64,000 nucleotides of DNA from Sphingomonas glaciei (GTDB taxonomy: Bacteria; Pseudomonadota; Alphaproteobacteria; Sphingomonadales; Sphingomonadaceae): contig NZ_CP097253.1 of NCBI RefSeq assembly GCF_023380025.1, forward strand, positions 682,001-746,000, read 5' to 3'. Below, in pieces: positions 44,434 through 55,098 of the stretch. The notes beneath the pieces are model-generated. The model did not search any database, was not told the DNA's origin, and saw only the letters and a list, made by a program, of their open reading frames with translations. Made by a program: the position numbers and the translations under genes. Position 1 is the first letter of the stretch. Each line of letters begins with the position of its first letter.

Positions 44434-44559
44434 GGCATCCTCGCTACGCGATACGCCCCCGCCCGCACGGAATGTTACCGCGCGGGCGTAAACAAGATGT
44501 GAAGGCTCCTCTGCGCTGACGGGCGATCCGCTCTCCCGAAGCGATCGCCCCGCCCGGTC

Positions 44560-46239
<1,680 letters not shown>

Positions 46240-46316
46240 GGGGTCGCGTGTCCTTATTCTTCAAGCTGGTTTGGGATTGCGAGCCAGATAGTCCCTTCGC
46301 GCGGCTTTGCCTAGCG

Positions 46317-47015
46317 TCAGGGCTCGCCCTGCGGTCGCGGGAGCAGAAGCGCGAGCAGCTTGGCCCGGCACTCGCCATCAATGACGCCGTCGATGCAATC
46401 GGGCCGGAACCGGCGCTGGAAGGCGATCACGGCTTTCCAGCTATCGCTGACGTCATAGCCGAACCGCTCCAGCGCTAGGAGGAACGCGGCGTCGGACCAG
46501 TGCGGATCGATGAGGTTGCGGGTCGGGCTGGGCAGCGCCAGGCGGCGCTTGGCCAGCGCCTCCCAGGGGAATAGCTCACCCGGATCCTCCTTGCGGGTCG
46601 GAGCGATATCGGAGTGGCCGACGACATTGCCGCGGCCGATGCCGTGCCGCTCCTTGATCCGGGCAACCAGCGGAATGAGGGCGGCGACCTGTTCGTCGGG
46701 AAAAGGGCGATAACCGAATTCATGCCCGGGATTGACGATCTCGATCCCGACGCTGGCACTGTTGATGTCGCGGGCTCCGCGCCAATAGCTCTTGCCGGCA
46801 TGCCAAGCGCGGCGCTCTTCAGGCACCAGGTTGTAGAGAGTGCCGTCTTCGTCCAGGCAATAATGGGCGGAGACCTTGGCGTCCGGCGAGCAAAGCCGAT
46901 CGAGCGCTCCCTCGCAGGTCGGCATGCCGGTATAATGAAGCACGATCATGGACACGGGCGCGGCGCGCTCGTCATGGTTCGGCGATGGGCGATAGATGGC
47001 GTCCACGATCGCCAA
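46317..47015 (-). CDS. ampD: N-acetylmuramoyl-L-alanine amidase, AmpD type
   Basis: 232 residues. The amidase_2 domain carries zinc ligands in IVLHYTG (His27) and GHSDIAPTRKEDPG; a peptidoglycan-binding-like C-terminal helix set (AFLLALERFGYDVSDSWKAVIAFQRRFRP) follows. There is no signal peptide, as expected for cytosolic AmpD, which removes peptides from anhydro-muropeptides in cell-wall recycling. The start is a TTG, or the GTG three codons on. The products of the lytic transglycosylase in this window would be its substrates after uptake. Confidence 0.92.
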   Translation of the reverse strand: MAIVDAIYRPSPNHDERAAPVSMIVLHYTGMPTCEGALDRLCSPDAKVSAHYCLDEDGTLYNLVPEERRAWHAGKSYWRGARDINSASVGIEIVNPGHEFGYRPFPDEQVAALIPLVARIKERHGIGRGNVVGHSDIAPTRKEDPGELFPWEALAKRRLALPSPTRNLIDPHWSDAAFLLALERFGYDVSDSWKAVIAFQRRFRPDCIDGVIDGECRAKLLALLLPRPQGEP

Positions 47016-47063
47016 GGGACAGGTCGAAGCGCCTTAGGTCAAGCGCCTAGTTGAGCAGTGGGG

Positions 47064-47900
47064 TCAGGCGGCCTTCACCGCCTGCTCGCGGTGGCGGTAC
47101 AGGCCACGCATCTCGCGGTCGGCTTCCAACGATGGCGCCTGCCCGATCACCGTCTCCCCGGCGCCGAGCATCAGCCAGCCATCGGTCGCGAGCGCCGACG
47201 ACAGGCGGTCGAACGCCTTCTTCCGTGTATTGTCATTGAGATAGAGCAGAACATTGCGGCAAAGGATGAGGTCGAACTTGCCCGGATGCGGCGCGGGTTC
47301 GAGGATGTTGTGGACCTGGAAACGGAGCGATCTGCGCAACGTTTCCACCGCGCGCCAGCCGCCCGGCCCTTCTTCGAACCAGCGGATCATCTGCTGAATG
47401 CCGAGCCCACGCTGCACCTCGAACTGGGTGTAGCTGCCCTCCCGGGCGCGGCCGACCATGCTTTCGCTGACATCGGTGCCGAGGATGTCGATCTTCCACC
47501 CCTCCCAGCGGGCCCGGTCCTCCGCGAACAGCATGGCGAGGCTGTAGACCTCCTGCCCCGCCGAACAGCCGGCCGACCAGATGCGAAGCGTACGCGTGGC
47601 CTCACGGCGACGGATGAGCTCGGTCAAGGCTGCCGTGCGGACAAGATCGAATGGCGTGCGGTCGCGGAAGAAGTAGGTCTCGTTGTTCAACAGGGCCTCC
47701 ACCACGCGGGTCGAGAGACTGGGTTCGCGGCCCATGACGAGGATGGTGATCAGCTCATCGATGCTGGTGATGCCCCGCTCGCGGAGCAACTGGGACAAGG
47801 CCGTCTCGAGCCGCCAGCGCCGGCTCATGGTGAGTTGCTGGCCCGTCCTCGCTTCCAGCAAGCCGGCAAGAATGCGCGAGCTTGAATCACTTATCTGCAT
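47064..47900 (-). CDS. cheR: Chemotaxis protein methyltransferase CheR
   Basis: 278 residues from the ATG at 47900, which overlaps the cheB end by 14 bp. The N-terminal helical CheR_N domain precedes the SAM-binding Rossmann domain: IWSAGCSAGQEVYSLAML, TDVSESMVGRAREG and DLILCRNVLLYLND. It methylates glutamates in receptor signalling domains, opposing CheB. The pentapeptide-binding beta insertion expected for tethered CheR is not obvious. No receptor (MCP) gene is in the window. Confidence 0.93.
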   Translation of the reverse strand: MQISDSSSRILAGLLEARTGQQLTMSRRWRLETALSQLLRERGITSIDELITILVMGREPSLSTRVVEALLNNETYFFRDRTPFDLVRTAALTELIRRREATRTLRIWSAGCSAGQEVYSLAMLFAEDRARWEGWKIDILGTDVSESMVGRAREGSYTQFEVQRGLGIQQMIRWFEEGPGGWRAVETLRRSLRFQVHNILEPAPHPGKFDLILCRNVLLYLNDNTRKKAFDRLSSALATDGWLMLGAGETVIGQAPSLEADREMRGLYRHREQAVKAA

Positions 47901-48984
47901 GGAAGGGGCCAATCCGGGACGCAACACGGCGAGCAAGCTTTTCGGGAGGCAAGATGGCCGATGCAAAGCCGGCCTCGGCCACGGCGCGCGGCATGCCCCA
48001 GACCGCGCTGGTTGCCTCGTCTTGGACCAACACCGATCCGCCCGCCCGGACCATGCTCGCCGCGCCTTCGACCCCGTCCCGGCCCATGCCAGACAGAATC
48101 ACTGCCACGGTGCCAGTGAGGCCGGTACCAGCGATCGACGACAGCATGGGATCGACGCTCGGCAGGCACCCGCTCGCCGCACGGCCGCGGACCAGGTGCA
48201 CCCGAAGCGCTCCCGACGAGCTGCTCTCGACCGTCAGATGCGCGTCGCCGGGCGCAATAACAATCTCGTCAGGAACGAGCATCGCACCCTCCACCGCGAT
48301 ATGCGCAGGGCGGCGAGCGGCGGTGCTGAGCTGGCGTGCGAACACATCCATGAACGGAACCGGCAGATGCTGGGTCACGAGGATGGGAACGCCGAGCTTG
48401 GCCGGAAGCTCTCCGAAAAAGCGGCCAAGCGCATGGATCCCGCCGGTCGAAGCGCCGACCGCAAGAAGCGACAAGGGCTCGACGCCCATTGCCTGCAGCT
48501 GGGTAATCCGAGCTGGCCGGACGGAAGCGGGCGCTTCCGCCGCGACCGGCCCGAGCGCCCGAATCTTCTCGATCAGGATGTCGGCAAAGCGGCCCTGAAT
48601 CCGTCCCGTGCCGGGCTTCAACAGCGTATCGGCCGCACCCTGCGCCAGGGCCCTCACAGTCGCCGCGGCACCGTCCTCGGCCAGGCTGGAAACGACCAGC
48701 ACGCGCGCGCCCCGGGCGGCGGCGATGATGTCGGGAAGTTTGCTCAGGCCCCCTGCCCCGGGCATCTCCAGGTCGAGCAGGATGACGTCAACGGACACGT
48801 GGGCCAATGCCTCGACCGCATCTTCGGCGGTTCCGGCGACGGCCGAAATCTCGATCCCGCCGCCAAACTCGACCATCCGGCTAAGCACGGCGCGGGCGAC
48901 GATCGAATCGTCGACGATCATCAGCCGCAGGTTACGCCGGTCCGACGGCGACGCCGCAATTGTTCGGGCCAGCGCCGGAGCCAC
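47887..48984 (-). CDS. cheB: Chemotaxis response regulator/protein-glutamate methylesterase CheB
   Basis: 365 residues from a GTG. The receiver domain has phospho-acceptor Asp71 (VDVILLDLEMPG); after a linker the methylesterase domain has Ser179 in AVGASTGG, His206 in TQHLP and an Asp in GMGRDGVEG, the complete catalytic triad. It removes receptor methyl groups for adaptation. Situated between cheY (12 bp upstream) and cheR. Confidence 0.95.
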   Translation of the reverse strand: MAPALARTIAASPSDRRNLRLMIVDDSIVARAVLSRMVEFGGGIEISAVAGTAEDAVEALAHVSVDVILLDLEMPGAGGLSKLPDIIAAARGARVLVVSSLAEDGAAATVRALAQGAADTLLKPGTGRIQGRFADILIEKIRALGPVAAEAPASVRPARITQLQAMGVEPLSLLAVGASTGGIHALGRFFGELPAKLGVPILVTQHLPVPFMDVFARQLSTAARRPAHIAVEGAMLVPDEIVIAPGDAHLTVESSSSGALRVHLVRGRAASGCLPSVDPMLSSIAGTGLTGTVAVILSGMGRDGVEGAASMVRAGGSVLVQDEATSAVWGMPRAVAEAGFASAILPPEKLARRVASRIGPFHADK

Positions 48985-48996
48985 GGGTCAGGGTCC

Positions 48997-49362
48997 TCAG
49001 GCGACGCCGACGAGCTGTAGCTTGATGTGCAGCGTTTCGCGGTCGAACGGCTTCATCACATATTCGTCGGCCCCCGCCTCAAGCGCGGCACGGATATGCG
49101 CCATGTCGTTCTCGGTGGTGCAGAACACCACCTTAGGCTGGTCGGCGTGGCCGCGCTGGCGAAGCAGCTTGAGGAACTCCATTCCGCTCATCACCGGCAT
49201 GTTCCAGTCGAGCAGGACCACGTCGGGCATCGACGCCTCGCAGCGCTCCAGCGCCTCGCGTCCGTCCCCGGCCTCTTCGACGCTGAACTCCAGCGTCTCG
49301 AGGATATGGCGGGCAACCTTCCGGATGACCTTGGAATCGTCAACGATGAGGCAGGTCTTCAT
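48997..49362 (-). CDS. cheY: Chemotaxis response regulator CheY
   Basis: 121 residues from the ATG at 49362. Single receiver domain: acidic pocket IVDDS, phospho-acceptor Asp52 in LLDWNMP, Thr in CTTEN, and Lys in YVMKPFD. It diffuses to the flagellar motor or, as the divergent CheY paralogues in alphaproteobacteria, tunes the phosphate flux. cheW lies 79 bp upstream. Confidence 0.94.
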   Translation of the reverse strand: MKTCLIVDDSKVIRKVARHILETLEFSVEEAGDGREALERCEASMPDVVLLDWNMPVMSGMEFLKLLRQRGHADQPKVVFCTTENDMAHIRAALEAGADEYVMKPFDRETLHIKLQLVGVA

Positions 49363-49441
49363 GGGGCTTGGCACCGTGCTTTAGGTCCTGACTTGAACTG
49401 GTTGAGCTTGGGATACGCCGCCAAGCGTTAAGAAAGGGCTG

Positions 49442-49885
49442 TCACGCCGCCTGCCGAACGGCGTCGGGGCCTGCCACCAGGCTTTCGACGTCAATAACCA
49501 GCAGCGCGCCCTCCTCGGTCTCGACCATGCCCGAGGATACCCGCTCCCATCCTGGGCCCATGGCCGCACGGACGGGCGCCGGATCGCTGGTCGCGATCAG
49601 CACGTCTTCCACGCCGTCCACGATCAAAGCGTAATGATGGCCGTCGACCTCGGTGACCGCAGCTTCGAGGATGCCGCCGGAAAGATCCGCCATCGGCAAT
49701 CCGAGCGAGCGGCGGCAGCAGATGACGGTGAGGACGCGGCTGCGCAGCGCTGAGAGACCGGCGATATGCTCGGCCGCGCGCGGCACCGGGATCAGCGTGT
49801 CGAGCTCGACCACGCTTTCGACCTTCGCCGCCGGAAAGGCGATGCGCTGCCCGGCGATGCGGACGACGAGAAGAAGTTCGTTCAT
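49442..49885 (-). CDS. cheW: Chemotaxis coupling protein CheW
   Basis: 147 residues from the ATG at 49885, 1 bp after the cheA stop. It has the CheW beta-barrel pattern: VVRIAGQRIAFPAAKVESVVEL, IAGLSALRSRVLTVICCRRSLG, and VDGHHYALIVDGVEDVL. The unusual Cys-Cys pair in the core (VICCRR) is at a strand where most CheW have an acidic or aliphatic residue. It couples receptors to CheA. Confidence 0.92.
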   Translation of the reverse strand: MNELLLVVRIAGQRIAFPAAKVESVVELDTLIPVPRAAEHIAGLSALRSRVLTVICCRRSLGLPMADLSGGILEAAVTEVDGHHYALIVDGVEDVLIATSDPAPVRAAMGPGWERVSSGMVETEEGALLVIDVESLVAGPDAVRQAA

Positions 49886-49886
49886 T

Positions 49887-52238
49887 TCAGCGAGCCCTTC
49901 CGGAAGCCGCATCGCGCAGTGCCAGGAGCAGGCCGGCGCGATCGTAGCGATAGACGTGGTTCTCGTTTGCGGCGCCCTCTGCATCGGGGCTGAGGAACAG
50001 GGTCCGCCGTGCCGGCTGGGCACTCGCCGATCCGGCCCAGGCGATGGCGAGGTCCGCCTCCGCCTCGGCATCGGCCGGCACCACCCGGTAGCCCGCGGCC
50101 TCGACGATCGGGCGCAGCATGTTGCGCACCCACGGGTCCTTGAGCTCGAGCCGGCATACCGGCAAGGCGGCCGGGTCCCCGCCGGTAGCATTGGAGGCAC
50201 CAGCGAACAGCCAGTGGGCATCGACCAATTCGGCCGGCTCACCCGCTACCAGGGTCACGCCTTCGACCATTCCCGGAGCCTCCGAAGAAATGATGTGATC
50301 GGCGATGGCTTCGAGGTCGATTACCTCGCTGAAGGCGAGACCAAGCTGAGACACGCCGTCACTGAGGCGGAACAGGCGCACCTTGGCGTCCGGTGCCGGT
50401 AGGGCGTCGAGCCCTTCCAGCGGAAGGATGTCGTCACCCAGTTGCACCCTCACCCGTCCGGCGGAGAGCGAGACGTTCGAGCCGCGGACTTCCTCGATCC
50501 GGTCGACCACGCCCAGACGGATGGCGCGGCGCGATCCGGCGCAGTCGCGGAACAGCAGCACCGGAGTGGCTTCCTCGGTGGCGACTGCCGACGCAGCATC
50601 GTCGAGCAGGCGAACGCTCCGCTCCTGCGCCTCGAAACGGACGCCGCCGACGCGGGCCAGACCGGCGGGATCGAACAGCAGGATGGGCGAGCCATCGTCG
50701 GCCAGCGTGGTGCCGGCATAGAGGCCGGTCGCCATCACCGCGGGCGCGGCTGGCTTCACCACCAGTTCCTCATGGTCGTGCACCCGGTCGACGCTAAGGG
50801 CATAGACGTCGCCGCCGGCGGGCTTGAGCACGATCAGCGTCCGCTCATGGCCAGGCAGGGGGCTGTCGAGGCCAAGCAGGTCCGCCAGCACCAGTTGGGG
50901 TACGCGGCGGCCGCGGATGGTGACGATCCCGGCGCCGCCGACTTCGGACAGCTGCACGCTGTCTCCGCGCGCGCGCACGATCTCCTCGATCGCCACGCGG
51001 GGAATGGCGAAATGCTGCGAACCGATCGACACGGTGAGGGCCGGAATAATGGTCAGGGTCAGCGGGACGCGCAGCGTCATCCGGGTGCCCTGTCCGGGGG
51101 TCGAATCGACCTCGACCACGCCGCCGATCCGCTCGACGTTGGATCGAACCACGTCCATCCCGACCCCGCGCCCGGAAATGCTGGTGACGGAGACGGCGGT
51201 CGACAGGCCGGCTTCGAAGATCAGGTGCAACTGCTCCTTCGGACTGAGCCGGGCGGCTTCTCCACGGTCGATGATGCCCGCCGAAATGGCCTTGTCGACC
51301 AGCCGCGCGCCGTCGATCCCGCGGCCATCATCGACGATGTCGATCAGGATCTGGTTGCCCGACTGGCGAGCCGACACGCTGAGCAGGCCGATTTCGCGCT
51401 TGCCGGCCTTGAGCCGCTCGGCCGGCGCCTCGATCCCGTGATCGACGGCGTTGCGGACGATATGGGTCAATGGGTCACGGATCATCTCGATCATCTCGCG
51501 GTCGAGTTCGACGTCGCCCCCATCGATGTCGATCAGCACCTGTCGCCCAAGCTCCGCCGACAGGTCGCGAACCATGCGGGGCAGGCCCACGAACAGGCTT
51601 TCGATCCGCTGCATGCGGGTGCGGGTGATGGCGTCGCGCATCTCGGCGATGATGCCGCTCATCCGCTCGAAGGCGCTGTCGACGGTGACGTCGGTGCTGC
51701 TGTCACGAAGCCGGCGGGCGAGTTCGTTGCGGGCAAGCACGAGGTCCGAGACGCCGCTCATCATGCGGTCGAGGAGGTCGACCGAGAGGCGGATAGTGCG
51801 AGGTGCGGCCTGGCCCTGCGGCGCGGCGCTGGCAGCGCTGGCCACCGGGGCCGCGGCGGGGGCCTGCTCGGCGCCTGGCTTCAGCGCTTCTATCAGGTCG
51901 TCGTCATGTCCGTCAGGTAGGGGCGACCCGCTGGCGATGACTTCCACCATTTCGCCGATGCGGTCGATGACGGCGAGAACCGCGCTGACCAGGGTGGCAT
52001 CGGGCTGGCGACGGCCGGCGCGCACGTCGGCCAGCGCGTCCTCGGCCGCGTGGCTAAGCGCCTCCAGGCGCGGGAATTCGAAGAAGCCGCAATTGCCCTT
52101 TACCGTGTGGACAAAGCGGAAGATGCAGTCGAGCCTTGCGCGGTCCTGCGGAGCGGCCTCCCAGGCGACGATCTCCCCGCCGAGGCTTTCCAGCATGTCC
52201 CGGCATTCGGAGACGAAATCGGCAATCAGGTCGTCCAT
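49887..52238 (-). CDS. cheA: Chemotaxis histidine kinase CheA, long C-terminal variant
   Basis: 783 residues. The HPt domain with His44 (FVHTVKG) is followed by a roughly 25-residue Ala/Pro linker (about 125-150) without a P2 domain, dimerisation helices, the HATPase domain (VRNAVDHGIE; DDGRGID; GRGVGMDVVRSNV) and a CheW domain (about 405-540). Beyond about 560 there is an extra region of some 220 residues: a second CheW-like barrel (RLGVVDRIEEVRGSNVSLSAG) and a degenerate receiver-like end with no phospho-acceptor. The kinase part is complete. First gene of cheA-W-Y-B-R on the - strand, directly after rimM (75 bp). Confidence 0.93.
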   Translation of the reverse strand: MDDLIADFVSECRDMLESLGGEIVAWEAAPQDRARLDCIFRFVHTVKGNCGFFEFPRLEALSHAAEDALADVRAGRRQPDATLVSAVLAVIDRIGEMVEVIASGSPLPDGHDDDLIEALKPGAEQAPAAAPVASAASAAPQGQAAPRTIRLSVDLLDRMMSGVSDLVLARNELARRLRDSSTDVTVDSAFERMSGIIAEMRDAITRTRMQRIESLFVGLPRMVRDLSAELGRQVLIDIDGGDVELDREMIEMIRDPLTHIVRNAVDHGIEAPAERLKAGKREIGLLSVSARQSGNQILIDIVDDGRGIDGARLVDKAISAGIIDRGEAARLSPKEQLHLIFEAGLSTAVSVTSISGRGVGMDVVRSNVERIGGVVEVDSTPGQGTRMTLRVPLTLTIIPALTVSIGSQHFAIPRVAIEEIVRARGDSVQLSEVGGAGIVTIRGRRVPQLVLADLLGLDSPLPGHERTLIVLKPAGGDVYALSVDRVHDHEELVVKPAAPAVMATGLYAGTTLADDGSPILLFDPAGLARVGGVRFEAQERSVRLLDDAASAVATEEATPVLLFRDCAGSRRAIRLGVVDRIEEVRGSNVSLSAGRVRVQLGDDILPLEGLDALPAPDAKVRLFRLSDGVSQLGLAFSEVIDLEAIADHIISSEAPGMVEGVTLVAGEPAELVDAHWLFAGASNATGGDPAALPVCRLELKDPWVRNMLRPIVEAAGYRVVPADAEAEADLAIAWAGSASAQPARRTLFLSPDAEGAANENHVYRYDRAGLLLALRDAASGRAR

Positions 52239-52313
52239 GGCCCCACTTCGCGTCAGGTGACGGGAGTGTGGGTTAGACGGCGAGGGTTAAGGGTGCGTTA
52301 GTGGGCTTGGCGC

Positions 52314-52793
52314 TCAGGCAAGGAAGGCAGGATCGAGGACGATGCGGCCGTCTTGCAAGTCGGCGATGCCGGGCTTGAACGGGATCAGCGATTTCCTGCC
52401 GCCTTCCAGTTCGATCTCAAGCAGGTCCCCTGCCCCGAAATTCTCGACCGCAGATACCGAGCCGACAGCACCGCCGTCCTGGTCGAAGCATGGCAAACCG
52501 AGCAGGTCGGAGTGATAATATTCGCCCTCTTCGAGTGGCGGCAAGGCGTCACGCTCGACCTCGATGAGGGTGCCGCGAAGGCTCTCGGCCGCCAAACGGT
52601 CGGCGACGCCCTCGAGCCGTGCCGTCGGGCTCTTGGCGGTCCCACCGACGTGCAGAAGACGGCGCGGGGCGCCATCGACCAGCACGACGTCGTGGGCCGA
52701 CAGCGCCTCGGCACCATCGGCGAATAGCTTCAGGCGCACTTCGCCGCGGACGCCGTGGGCGCCGGCGATCGCGGCAAGGGTGATGCGGGTCAT
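52314..52793 (-). CDS. rimM: Ribosome maturation factor RimM
   Basis: 159 residues with the N-terminal RimM fold (MTRITLAAIAGAHGVRGEVRLKLF) and the C-terminal PRC barrel (YYHSDLLGLPCFDQDGGAVGSVSAVENFGAGDLLEIE...). It helps assemble the head of the 30S subunit, near S19 and S13. Downstream of ffh and rpsP in the usual order, but trmD and rplS, which normally come next, are absent; cheA follows. Confidence 0.95.
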   Translation of the reverse strand: MTRITLAAIAGAHGVRGEVRLKLFADGAEALSAHDVVLVDGAPRRLLHVGGTAKSPTARLEGVADRLAAESLRGTLIEVERDALPPLEEGEYYHSDLLGLPCFDQDGGAVGSVSAVENFGAGDLLEIELEGGRKSLIPFKPGIADLQDGRIVLDPAFLA

Positions 52794-52804
52794 CTTGGGT
52801 AAGT

Positions 52805-52861
52805 CTCGACTTCGCCCGACACGAACGGCTTCAAACGCCGCTTGTCCCGAGCGAAGTCGAG
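52805..52861. repeat. REP-like inverted repeat between rpsP and rimM
   Basis: Arms CTCGACTTCG (52805-52814) and CGAAGTCGAG (52852-52861) are perfect inverted copies enclosing 37 nt that contain a smaller hairpin (CGGC...GCCG). The same core GAGCGAAGTCGA occurs near 60221. This is typical of short REP/BIME-type extragenic palindromes. Confidence 0.6.
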
Positions 52862-52870
52862 GGACCTGTC

Positions 52871-53431
52871 TTAGCCTTCGGCCTTTTCGGCGCCCTCGGC
52901 CGGAGCGGCGTCATCGCTGCCCTCGGCCGGCTCAGGCTGGGTCGGAGCGCTGACTTCTTCGGTCGGAGCCTCGGCGGCCGGAGCTTCCTCGGCGGCCGGA
53001 GCCTCTTCGGCTGCGGGAGCTTCGGCGGCAGGCTCTTCAGCGGCGGGCTCTTCGGCCGGCGCGGCAGCGGCAGCGGCAGCAGCCTCGGCCGCTTCAGCGG
53101 CCTTGGTCGCACGCTCTTCGGCGCGCTCGGTGGCCTTCTCGCCCGGCTTGCCCTTGTTTGGGTTGCTGCGCGCGGCGCGCTCCTTGAGGCCGGCGGCGTC
53201 GAGGAAGCGGGCAACGCGGTCGGTCGGCTGAGCGCCAACGCTCAGCCAATGCGTGATGCGGTCGGCGTCGAGCTTCACGCGCTCGGGCGAATCCTTCGCC
53301 AGCAGCGGGTTGTAGGTGCCGACCTTCTCGATGAAGCGCCCATCGCGCGAGTTGCGGCTGTCCGTCACGACGACGCGGTAATAAGGGCGCTTCTTGGAGC
53401 CGCCACGAGCCAGGCGAATTGCTACTGCCAT
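52871..53431 (-). CDS. rpsP: 30S ribosomal protein S16 with long Ala/Glu tail
   Basis: 186 residues; typical S16 is about 80. The N-terminal 82 residues are canonical ([20 protein letters not shown] and [21 protein letters not shown]). After a basic linker ([21 protein letters not shown]) the remaining 85 residues are nearly all Ala, Glu and Pro in short repeats ([13 protein letters not shown]). The tail is acidic and probably disordered. In sphingomonads longer S16 proteins are, to my knowledge, common. Between ffh and rimM as in most bacteria. Confidence 0.95.
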   Translation of the reverse strand: MAVAIRLARGGSKKRPYYRVVVTDSRNSRDGRFIEKVGTYNPLLAKDSPERVKLDADRITHWLSVGAQPTDRVARFLDAAGLKERAARSNPNKGKPGEKATERAEERATKAAEAAEAAAAAAAAPAEEPAAEEPAAEAPAAEEAPAAEEAPAAEAPTEEVSAPTQPEPAEGSDDAAPAEGAEKAEG

Positions 53432-53458
53432 CTGTTCAATCCTTCTCTTAGGTTTCTG

Positions 53459-54916
53459 TTATTTCTTGCCAAATTTGTGACCGCCGGGGGGCAGTCCGAA
53501 GGGGGTAGAGCCACCGGGCAGACCCGGCAGCCCGGGTGCGCCGGCACCGGGCAGGAGGCCGCCCATCGCGCCCTCCATGCCGCCCTTGCCGAACAGCGCC
53601 GCGAGCTTGCCAAGCCCGCCCATCTTCTTGAGGCGCTTCATCGCGCCTTCCATTTCCTGGTGCATCTTCAGGAGCTTGTTGACGTCCTGGACGGTCCGGC
53701 CCGAACCCTTGGCGATGCGGATCTTGCGCTTGGCATTGATCAACGCCGGCTTGGCCCGCTCCTTGGCGGTCATCGACGACAGCATGGCTTCGAGGTGGAC
53801 CAGCGCCTTGCCGTCCTGCGCCTTTTCCATCGCGCCCTTCATGCCCTTCATGCCGGGCATCATGCCGGCGAGCGCGCCAAGGCCGCCCATGCGCTGCATC
53901 TGCTGAAGCTGCATGCGCAGGTCGTCGAGATCGAACTTGCCCTTGGCCATCTTGGCCGCGAGCGCTTCGGCTTCCTCGACCTTGATGGTCTCGGCAGCGC
54001 GCTCGACCAGGCTGACGACGTCGCCCATGCCGAGGATGCGGCCGGCAACCCGGCTCGGATGGAACGGCTCGATCGCGTCGAGGCCCTCGCCCGTGCCGGC
54101 GAACTTGATCGGCTTGCCGGTGACCGCGCGCATCGACAACGCCGCACCGCCGCGGGCGTCGCCGTCCATGCGGGTGAGGATGACGCCGGTCAGGTCGATC
54201 TGATCGGAGAAGCCCTTAGCGACGTTAACCGCGTCCTGACCGGTCAGGCTGTCGACCACGAGCAGCGTCTCGGCCGGTCGGCTGACCTCGGCCACCGCCT
54301 TCATCTCGCCCATCAACGCGTCGTCGACGTGGAGACGGCCGGCGGTGTCGAGCAGCAGGACGTCATAGCCCTGCAATTTCGCCGACTGCAGCGCGCGGCG
54401 GGCGATATCGACCGGCGACTGCCCGGGCACGATCGGAAGCGTGTCGACACCCGCCTGACGGCCGAGCACCGCCAACTGCTCCTGCGCCGCCGGACGGGCG
54501 ACGTCGAGGCTGGCCATCAGGACCTTCTTGCGGTCCTTGGTCGCAAGGCGCTTGGCCAACTTGGCGGTCGAGGTCGTCTTGCCCGAGCCCTGCAGGCCGA
54601 CCATCATCACAATCGCCGGCGGCGAAACGTTGAGTTCGAGCTCGCTGCTGTCGGCGCCGAGCATCTCGACCAGCGCGTCGTTGACGATCTTGACGACCTG
54701 CTGGCCCGGGGTGACCGAGCGCAGCACTTCCTGCCCGACCGCGCGGCTGGTGACGGTGTCGACGAAATCGCGGGCGACTGGCAGCGCCACGTCGGCTTCG
54801 AGCAGCGCGACGCGGACTTCGCGCATGGCGGCGCGGACGTCGTCCTCATTGAGGGCGCCGCGGCCGCGAAGCTTATCGAATACGCCGCCAAGGCGGTCGC
54901 TCAGGGTCTCGAACAT
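53459..54916 (-). CDS. ffh: Signal recognition particle protein Ffh
   Basis: 485 residues: N domain, GTPase G domain (GLQGSGKTTSTAKLA, DVARPAAQEQL, DTAGRLHVDD, TRMDGDARGGAALSM), and the methionine-rich M domain (MQLQQMQRMGGLGALAGMMPGMKGMK...) that binds signal sequences and 4.5S RNA. Gly/Pro-rich C-terminal extension ends HKFGKK. It delivers nascent inner-membrane proteins to FtsY. 27 bp upstream of rpsP. Confidence 0.97.
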   Translation of the reverse strand: MFETLSDRLGGVFDKLRGRGALNEDDVRAAMREVRVALLEADVALPVARDFVDTVTSRAVGQEVLRSVTPGQQVVKIVNDALVEMLGADSSELELNVSPPAIVMMVGLQGSGKTTSTAKLAKRLATKDRKKVLMASLDVARPAAQEQLAVLGRQAGVDTLPIVPGQSPVDIARRALQSAKLQGYDVLLLDTAGRLHVDDALMGEMKAVAEVSRPAETLLVVDSLTGQDAVNVAKGFSDQIDLTGVILTRMDGDARGGAALSMRAVTGKPIKFAGTGEGLDAIEPFHPSRVAGRILGMGDVVSLVERAAETIKVEEAEALAAKMAKGKFDLDDLRMQLQQMQRMGGLGALAGMMPGMKGMKGAMEKAQDGKALVHLEAMLSSMTAKERAKPALINAKRKIRIAKGSGRTVQDVNKLLKMHQEMEGAMKRLKKMGGLGKLAALFGKGGMEGAMGGLLPGAGAPGLPGLPGGSTPFGLPPGGHKFGKK

Positions 54917-54940
54917 GCACTCAACTCCGGTATCGACGGA

Positions 54941-54980
54941 CGCAAAACAAAAACGCGCCGGCGGGCGAAACCTCGCCGGC
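54941..54980 (-). terminator. Intrinsic terminator after clpX
   Basis: On the - strand, stem GCCGGCG/CGCCGGC with a 10-nt loop is followed by GCGTTTTTGTTTTGCG. It lies between the clpX stop (55099) and the ffh start (54916), so it ends clpX transcripts and separates them from ffh. Confidence 0.8.
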
Positions 54981-55098
54981 CAGCGTGCCCCGAAAGGCGC
55001 TCATCGATGTGTGTCACTTGAGGACGGGGCGGCCGATAGCGCAGGACCCGCCAAAGTGCAACCGCAGGCGCCCCGACTCCCGCCGAGGCGCCTGGCGA

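Noticed and set aside
44050..44502. + strand frame over the BLUF gene
   Set aside because: The - strand frame has all BLUF residues; the + frame has no recognisable motif.
44458..44553. Terminator after ettA
   Set aside because: Two GC-rich inverted repeats (GGGCGATC/GATCGCCC and GCCCGC/GCGGGC) are present, but neither is followed by T residues in the direction needed.
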